36,035 nt of DNA, taken from assembly GCA_003427395.1 (NCBI GenBank), contig BFEA01000212.1:333106-369140 (forward strand), written 5' to 3'. The position numbers and the translations under genes are program-made. Below the pieces are notes generated by a model. That model did not search any database, was not told the origin of the DNA, and was given only the letters and a program-made list of their open reading frames with translations. Below are positions 29,513 through 36,035 of this stretch, one piece after another. This DNA is from Chara braunii (lineage: Eukaryota; Streptophyta; Charophyceae; Charales; Characeae). The stretch's first letter is position 1. Every line of letters begins with the position of its first letter.

Positions 29513-29960
29513 AAGGGCAGCTAATTATCGTAGATCTAGAAGTCATTAAAGTAAGAGTAGGCGGTATGATTGACAGTGGGTCAACACGCAGCTATATTAA
29601 TAAGAAAGGTCTGCAAAAGTTGCGTCTCGGGCTAAAGGTAAAACAATTGGAAGAACCCGTAGTAAGTTAATTAGCGAATAATAGCGAGATTGTAATGAAT
29701 AGATATGTTGAAGGGATCCAGATATACTTCCGGCTCTAGGCAGAGGGGAAGGTCGAACGTGTTCTCCACTCTCTGAGTCTCTTGGTGGAAGATAGTCTCC
29801 CTTTTGACATTCTCTTAGGTACAGATTGGGGGTAAGCTGCTAATGCAGATGTTAAGCTAAGGGACCATGAGTGTTGGCTCCCTAGTCCGCAAGGTGGAAA
29901 GAAGAAAATCCGCCAATTTCATGAATCCGGTAAGGAAAACAACTTAGTGCCCCCGCGTTC
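29513..29960 (+). pseudogene. Element D aspartic protease with three stops
   Basis: The active site reads GGMIDSGSTRSYIN, with the catalytic Asp codon at 29572-29574 in a standard DSGS motif. The second hallmark, FDILLGTDW, follows in the same frame. In-frame stops are TAA at 29668-29670, TAG at 29737-29739 and TAA at 29833-29835. The layout closely follows element B protease. Confidence 0.8.
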
Positions 29961-31545
29961 GCCCGCGATGTAATGAAGTATAATCTATATGATCAAGTGT
30001 TTGTGGCATATGTGCGCCCAATCAAGGAAGGTGAAGATAAGGAGGAGGCAAAGTCCCCAGAAGTTGAGAAAATTTTGAAAGAATTTGCAGATGTAGCAGA
30101 GGCCCCGGTGTGGTAGAACGACCCATAAAACATCGTATTGAGATTATACTCGGAAGTCGGATTCCTAAGGTTCCAATCTACAGGATGTCACCTAAAGAGT
30201 TGGATGAACTGCGAACCTTGCTAGACGAGTTGTTGGAAAAGGGATGGATAAGACCTAGCTTCTCACCCTATGGCGCGCCAGTATTATTTGTGCCAAAGAA
30301 AGATGGTGGGGTTCGCATGTGTATAGACTATAAAAGACTGAACGACATAACAATTAAAAATGTCGAGCCTTTACCCCGAATTGATGATTTGTTGGATAGG
30401 GTATAAGGTAGCAGGTATACTTCACAAGAAAAGATTGACTTGAAATTTGGCTACCATCAGATTGAGGTAGAACCAGAAGACCAATATAAGACTGCCTTTC
30501 GTACAAGGTATGAGCACTATAAGTTCATTGTGTTGCCCTTTGGTCTTACTAATGCGCTTGCAACTTTCCAGCGGACGATGAATGAACTTTTTCGTGAATG
30601 GCTTGATAAATTTATTGTTATATATCTAGATGATATTTTGATTTTTAGTAAAAGTATGAGTGAGCATTGTGAGCACCTTCAACTTGTGCTAAATAAGTTG
30701 CGTGAGGCAAACCTGAAATTGAACCCGAAGAAGTGTGAGTGGGCAAAGCGTCAAGTATTATATTTAGGGCATGTTATAAACGGAGATGAAATTAAAACGG
30801 AAGACGCAAAGATTGCAGCTATTCGGGATTGTCCCAACCCACGTACATTGACGGAACTACGGTCGTTCCTTGGGTTGGCTAATTACTACCGTAAGTTCGT
30901 AAGGCATTTTATGATAATTGCTGCTCCCCTTCGCAGATTGCTGAAAAAGGAAACTATTTGGAAGTGGGACCAAGATTGCACGTCCTCGTTTAAGCGTCTT
31001 AAGAAATGTTTGATTAACTATCCGGTTTTAAAAGTTGTTGATCCTTCTTTGCCCTTTGTTCTTACTACCGACGCCAGTCAGTACGGGATAGGCGTTGTAC
31101 TTCAGCAAGATGACAGGAATGGATACAGGTTTGTCGAATTTATGTCCCGACGATTGCCTAGTGAGAAAGTCGCCACTTCCACGTATGAAAAGAGCTATAC
31201 GCACTCTGGAAAGCTTTGGATCATTGGCGTCATTATCTCCTAGGTCGCCACTTCAAAGTTTATTCAGATCATGAGACATTTCGCTGGCTAAAAACGCAGG
31301 CCCGGATGACACCTAAACCGACTAGGTGCGCTGCGGAAATCGATCAGTATGATTTTGAACTAAGGTCAATAAAGGGTAAGTATAACGTTGTTGCCGATGC
31401 ATTGAGTCGAAGACCTGACTTCTTCGGTGCTATTGTAACGTATTTAGATATAGGCACCGATATACAAGAAAAGATCAGGAATGCTTATTCCACTGATCCT
31501 GTTTATGGTGCTATGCTAAAACGTGTTCAAAAAGCGCCACAGTAG
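29961..31545 (+). pseudogene. Element D reverse transcriptase and RNase H
   Basis: Weak coding up to 30110 is followed by [37 protein letters not shown], then TAA at 30404-30406, FGYHQIEVEP, LPFGLTNALATFQ and intact YLDD (30623-30634). RNase H has TTDASQYGIGVVLQQDD. A frameshift near 31190 disrupts the ERELYAL block; the end (SDHETFRW, VVADALSRR) continues from 31216 in another frame, to TAG at 31543-31545. The RT is clearly the same lineage as element B, although D uses many more A/T-ending codons. Confidence 0.85.
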
Positions 31546-32949
31546 TTTCCTAACTATCGAGTAACTCAAGGACTGTTGTGTGAAAGAATTGATGTGCATG
31601 ATAGGCTTTGTATTCCGAACAAAGAAGAGATCAAAATTGTAATCCCAGGGGAATGCCATGATACCGAAGGCCACTTCGGGTGGAGGAAAACCTACACTAA
31701 TCTCTTGCGTTCGTACACCTGACCTCGAACGAAATCTTATTGCCTTGCGTATGTGCAAGGTTGTCAAGTGTGTCAGCGGAACAAAAGCACCACATAGCCT
31801 CCCCTTGGTCTATTGAAGCCTTTGCCTATCCCAACAGGACCTGGAGACTCTGTGTCCAGAGATTTCATGGACACTAAGGTGAAAAGCAGGAATGGAAAAA
31901 GCCAAGTTATGGTAATCGTTGATAGATTCAGCAAGTTTGCTGTTTTTGTAGCATTGCCCGCGGAAGCTAAAACTGACTTAGTAATTCGAGAATTGTTTAA
32001 CCACTGGGTAAAGGACTACGGTCATCCCTTGACTATCATTAGTGACAGAGACTCTCTATTCACTAGTGAACATTGGCAACAACTAATGAATGTCTACGAC
32101 TCTAAACTGACAATGTCATCCGGCCGACACCCTGAGACAAATGGACAGACCGAGCAAATGAACAAGATTTTGCAGTAGACACTGCGTATGTACATTCATC
32201 CCGATCAGATTGACTGGGATGAACATTTGCCCAAAGTTGCTAGTGCCTATAATAACTTTGTGCGCTTGTCTACTTGCAGAACTCCGATGGAGTTACATTT
32301 GGGATGGAGTTCTCGCAGACCTATAGATTGTCTAAACCCGGATAGGGCACATAGACTTCCGCCAAGGACCAGAGAATTCGCAATGCAATATTAGAAAGAT
32401 TTAGAAAGGGTGAAGGAGAACATAATAAAAGCACAACATCAAATGATTGAACAGGCCAATAAGCACAGGAGACCTTCTCAGTTTCCTGTAGGTGATCTGG
32501 TTTGGGTAAAATCAAAGGAATTTATCCCAGAGGAAAACATATCTTAGAAATTGTTACCTGCCTACAGAGGACCGTGGCAAGTATTGGATGTGATAGGGGA
32601 TGTAGATGGACCCTCCTATGTTATTGAGATACCTCCACACTTGCATACCTACCCGGTGTTCCACACGTCTAAGCTCTTACCTTGTGTAACTAACGAACTG
32701 TTTCCCAGTCTAAGGTCAGCAATTCCTCCAAGTATGAATATGAAATTTGATGTTGGTAAGATCGTTGCTGAAAGTACCATCTAGACTGGACGCAGGGGTA
32801 GACCTCAGCGGCAATATAAAGTCGGATTTGCATATCAAGATCCAAGTGAAGACCGCTGGTTTACTAGGGAAGAGCTGATTGAAACTGCACCAAACATAGT
32901 ATCTTACTATGAAAGAGCAAGAAGAGGTTTCAATATTGTGGACAGATAA
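31546..32949 (+). pseudogene. Element D integrase with chromodomain-like tail
   Basis: One frame carries the zinc region (GECHDTEGHFG ... CQVCQRNK), interrupted by TGA at 31720-31722 and followed by TAG at 31795-31797. The catalytic core has RDFMD, IISDRDS and HPETNGQTEQMN. TAG codons follow at 32176, 32392, 32545 and 32782. Conserved C-terminal blocks are LVWVKSKEF, LPAYRGPWQVLDV, LHTYPVFHTSKLLP and a chromodomain-like end (FDVGKIV ... GRPQRQYKVGFAYQDPSEDRWFTREEL), ending at TAA near 32949. Several stops replace Gln or Glu seen in element B. Confidence 0.82.
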
Positions 32950-32987
32950 GGGTTTCTCAGAGGACTTCGAAATTGGGCCGGCGAGAG

Positions 32988-33792
32988 TAAAAGGACCTTT
33001 ATGAATTAGACCCCAGATGAATGCCCCAACAGCGAGGGGCCCTGTCGGCCAGAACTTAAATTCACGAGCTGCAACCCAAAAGACAAAGTTCCTGAGGCAA
33101 ATGTCGCATCCATAATGAAATGAAAAGTCGTTTTGAACAGTCACAAACAGGTCCTGCACGAACAGGTATTGGACACAGTTTTCAAGACTACGTTAGGGTC
33201 ATGTCTCCTTGATGGAAAGTCATGTCTGTTCGGCAACAAGTCAAAGGCCACAGTCCCAGTCCAAGTCATAATCCCATGAGTCAGTCCTGATTCAGACCAG
33301 GAGTCCAAAAGACAGGCCCGATGGCCCAAAGCAGCAGAAGACCATGGGAAGAGATACCGGGACATACACTTTGCAACAACGGGTACTGGGCAGGAGTCCC
33401 AGACACTTGAGGCTGAATGCAGGCCACACCAGCCCAGTCCAGCAATAAAGGACTGGCCAGCCTCCCATTTGGACAGATGCTCACTTCGCATGAGAGTGTG
33501 GAAGTGTCGTGGCACTTGTGAGCTAGATGTGAGTGAGCTGCGCTAGGCTGAAGAGCAGCGCTATGTGAGAGGGAAGAGAGTGCTGGCTGGAAGGAAGGCA
33601 GCCATAGCGGCGCCAACGCTAGTTAGTATGTTAGTAGGGATAGTCTGGCCGACAGGGCCCCTCGTGTGATAGGGAGTGTGCATGCATGATGAGTGAGAGT
33701 AGACCAGGACTAAAGACAGCGGAAGAGAGGAGAGAGATCAAAGGGGAAGAAGTAAGCTATGGTGATACCTACTTGTTGAGGCGCTGTTGACG
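32988..33792 (+). repeat. Element D 3' LTR
   Basis: Aligns with 18461-19286. Differences include a 2-bp deletion that turns the 5' LTR TATAAAG context into AATAAAG (33444-33450), and a patch at 33644-33664 that is an inverted copy of 33033-33053 and replaces about 39 bp present in the 5' LTR. It lies 38 bp after the end of the integrase frame, behind a purine-rich stretch. Confidence 0.8.
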
Positions 33793-34035
33793 TTAGGCAG
33801 CTGGTGCTGATGAGCGCCAGGCCTGGGAATTCATGTTGACTGAAGAAGACTTGTAACTCTGTTTGGCGCTGAACACTTCGAACTCACGAATTCTGGGTTT
33901 GGTTATCGAGTTGAGCTTCCTGGTTCTCATTCATTTTCCATTGGGCTTTGTGTGAGACATCGCAATCTGTGAAATCTGTGTACATGCGTGTGATCTGATG
34001 CACTCCAGCAAGTGATGAACAGTCGGGTTCCTTGC
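33793..34035. other. Flank between element D and the hAT-like copy; no gene recognised
   Basis: The sequence has no counterpart after the 5' LTR of D. It could be target DNA or an LTR extension missing from the other copy. No open frame of note. Confidence 0.4.
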
Positions 34036-34389
34036 AATAACACCACCAACACCCCCATAGCGGCCCCCAATACCCCCATACCCCCCCCCAATACTCCCAT
34101 ACCCCCCCCGACCCCCCCCAATACCCCCTATATCATCCCTATAGCCCCCTATACCCGCCCTATACTCCAAACCCCAACCCCCCCATACCCCCCCCCCATC
34201 CCCAAAAGTTTCTCAGCGGATTTGGGCTGGTACTCAGCAAGCACAGTACAGCCTCCAACTCAGATTTGAAAAAAAATCAGTGGATGGTTGTTTTCTGACT
34301 GCTCCGCAGACTGCCGACTGGTCGGCCGTACTGGTGGGCTGCGATACGGTCGGCAGTCAGGGTCGCCAGTCGGCAGGGGTGCAACCCTG
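34036..34389. mobile_element. hAT-like non-autonomous element, copy 2 (inverted, truncated)
   Basis: This is the reverse complement of 212-566: a C-rich array (34036-34200), an AT-rich joint with CAAAAGTTTCTCAGCGGAT, GCCGAC/GTCGGC motifs, and the terminal GGGGTGCAACCCTG ending at 34389. The counterpart of 567-704, including the other terminal repeat, is absent to its left. It is therefore truncated at 34036, or the other end has diverged beyond recognition. Confidence 0.65.
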
Positions 34390-35145
34390 CTGTCCATCAA
34401 AAACTCGTCGGCGAGTTCCGGACCTCGGCCGTTTGGCCCACAGCCGGCAGTGCTTTGGTGTGAGAGGACTGGCGGGCCCAAAAGAAACTACCTCGTATGC
34501 CTACTGGTTGAATTGTTGTTCAAGTGCAAGTGAAAATACCTGCACGGACACACGAGAAAAGAAACAGCACCTACATGCGAAAACAAAAACCGGTACTAAG
34601 GAATATGAGGTTTGCCTCGGTGGCTTTAAGCTGCTGTCGTGCCGAAAAAATAGCAACACTGACGCTTAAACAACCACTACCTGCAGGCCTCCGAATTTCA
34701 AGTAGTAGCCTACTACCTGATGTGTCAGGAGGCTGCGCCCGCTGTTGATAAAATCCACCGGCGGCATTGGCGTGTTACGGGCCTCCAGACTTCGTGGAGC
34801 CTTTTCGGTGCCAGTCGTGCTGAAGGTAGTGGTGGTTCAAACCACCAGCCCAGCTATGCAGTCCGACCCTCAGACGACCTGTATGTCGAGCCTGCCAAGC
34901 CTGGAGGTATCAGTCGCAGGACAGGCCGAGCCTGGAAGAACCAGTGGAAAAAGAAAAAAAGAAAAAGAGAAAAAAGCAACGACGCAAGGGCCATTATTGC
35001 AGTTTGATTCATTCTCCAAAGTGCTGATAGCATGCCCTCAAAGAGGGTGTCTCAGCCCCGTCGCATCTTTGTCAGAATGGAGAAAGGAATAAAAGTAAAA
35101 AAAAAACACAACGCCTTCGCCCTGATTGCGGTTGGATACATTTTT
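34390..35145. other. No gene recognised
   Basis: Mixed composition with only short open frames. I saw no domain, RNA structure or repeat apart from A-rich stretches near 34950-34975 and 35095-35105. Confidence 0.45.
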
Positions 35146-35430
35146 GGAAGTGCCAATGCCAGTATGCCCGTTCGACAACATCACGGAAACCACCCTGCCT
35201 CGCCGGCAGGGGACTTCTAGAAAAGTACAAAAACAAAAACAGAAAAAGAAAACAACTTCGTGAATCATCCACCACATATTAGGTACATCCATTGTAGGAT
35301 GGAAGTGCCAGTGCCAGTATGCCCGTTCGAGAACATCACGGAGGGGACTTCTAAAAAAGGAGAACCAAAAAAAAAAAAAAAAACAACTTCGTGAATCTTC
35401 CCCCACATATTAGTTACATCCATTGTTGGT
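35146..35430 (+). repeat. Two-unit tandem repeat (155 and about 130 bp)
   Basis: Units start at 35146 and 35301 with GGAAGTGCCA. They share CCAGTATGCCCGTTCGA, GGGGACTTCTA, AACAACTTCGTGAATC and ACATATTAG. Unit 1 carries about 22 extra bases (CCACCCTGCCTCG region). The middle of both units is A-rich. Confidence 0.8.
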
Positions 35431-36021
35431 AGAAGGAACTAGTAGCACGGCCTCTGTGCCAATGTTTCCCGACACTACGTGAAGTAGTTTTTTTTTTTCC
35501 TTTTTTCCCTGCCCCTTTTAACAGATGAAATGCAGCGACTGGTTGCTCACTGCTGCGACCTCCGTCCGACGCTGTGTCGGTGTTGCACTGAAACGGTGCA
35601 GACCAGAACAAGAACCGACCTCTCAATACAAAATATAAGATAGCACAGCGGAAGACTTAGATACCAATGATCCGAACAATCAATATTACAATGCAGCCCT
35701 GAACAAACATCATCATCATCGTTACACGGTGTGAATGGGTTCTGGCGCTTCACACAGGAAGACTGCGCCAGCCCCTACCATACACAGACGAAGAAGAAGG
35801 GGGTTAGACGAAGAGGAGGGGAAGATGGGAATGTCGTCAACACCAAGTCTTCGGCACAGCCCAAATAGTCCCTCGTCGAAATGTCTGAATCCCAAATGTC
35901 AAGTCAGGATCCAATGTCGTCAAGTCTCAAGTCACAACTCTTTCTCTCTCTGTCGTAGTCTGAGAAGTCAGGTGGCGAGAGGGTGAGAAGAGATGGTGGA
36001 CTTAGAAGAGGAAGAAGAAGA
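35431..36021. other. No gene recognised
   Basis: Contains a T-rich run near 35487-35500, (CAT)n near 35708 and GAAGAAG-rich sequence near 35790. Open frames are short and match nothing I recognise. Confidence 0.45.
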
Positions 36022-36035
36022 ACTCTCTCTCTCTC
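36022..36035 (+). repeat. (CT)n at the window end
   Basis: CT dinucleotides run to the last base, after a GAAGAA-rich stretch, mirroring the start of the window and the gap edge at 15704. Confidence 0.9.

Larger units (their letters stand above)
18461..33792 (+). mobile_element. Element D: Ty3/gypsy retrotransposon split by nested element C
   Basis: Two similar direct repeats (18461-19286 and 32988-33792) bracket plus-strand gag, protease, RT-RNase H and integrase sequence at 28268-32949. Between the 5' repeat and the remaining gag lies element C on the opposite strand. The gag N-terminus is missing at the C/D junction, so sequence was lost there. Coding sequence has about a dozen internal stops and at least two frameshifts. 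RT and RNase H are closely similar to those of element B. Confidence 0.8.

Noticed and set aside
8964-32784. TAG excess as simple CHG-methylation decay (CAG to TAG)
   Set aside because: Several TAG codons stand where relatives have Glu or Lys, which a C-to-T change at CAG cannot give.
212-34389. The whole 34 kb as one giant transposon with terminal inverted repeats
   Set aside because: The left copy is a complete element with its own 8-bp target duplication, and the right copy lacks one end.

Overview
The window looks like a repeat-filled stretch of a large plant-type nuclear genome, either a land plant or a streptophyte alga such as Chara. That identification is a judgement from style: chromovirus-like Ty3/gypsy elements, primer-binding sites matching plant initiator tRNA-Met, small non-autonomous DNA transposons, and (CT)n tracts at assembly breaks. 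No complete host gene, rRNA, tRNA or CRISPR array is visible. Nearly all recognisable coding sequence comes from four decayed Ty3/gypsy retrotransposons, named here A to D.

Layout: a (CT)n tract and a hAT-like non-autonomous element with a G-rich core (212-704) open the window. Element A (+, about 2598-7617) carries gag, protease, reverse transcriptase (RT)-RNase H and integrase, broken by many frameshifts. Element B (-, 14608 to 8457) lies tail-to-tail with A. Its coding sequence is kept mostly in a few frames and broken mainly by TAG codons, and its gag is interrupted near the start codon by a 545-bp element with palindromic repeats inserted at a TA dinucleotide (14033-14577). Next come an 11-copy GGTCAA array, a first-exon-like open frame (15348-15626), a (CT)n tract and a 740-base gap (15705-16444). 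After poorly characterised sequence there is a leader and LTR remnant of another minus-strand element (17988-18460).

Element D (+) has LTRs at 18461-19286 and 32988-33792. Element C (-, 19810-28267) is nested inside it and retains a full 3' LTR, a polypurine tract, integrase, RT, protease, gag, a long structured leader, a tRNA-Met primer-binding site and a truncated 5' LTR. D resumes in mid-gag at 28268, so the nesting was followed or accompanied by a deletion. A truncated inverted copy of the hAT-like element (34036-34389), a two-unit tandem repeat (35146-35430) and a final (CT)n tract close the window.

In a live element of this kind gag forms the particle, the protease matures it, RT-RNase H copies the RNA from the tRNA primer, and the integrase with a chromodomain-like tail inserts the copy into chromatin. 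All four copies here carry stops or frameshifts and none looks autonomous. The most interesting signals lie outside the coding domains: two apparently undescribed small DNA transposon families, an excess of perfect CAG|GTAAGT splice donors with a recurring GCTATGGC start-codon context, the GGTCAA array, and three local templated patches in which a nearby segment has replaced original sequence.
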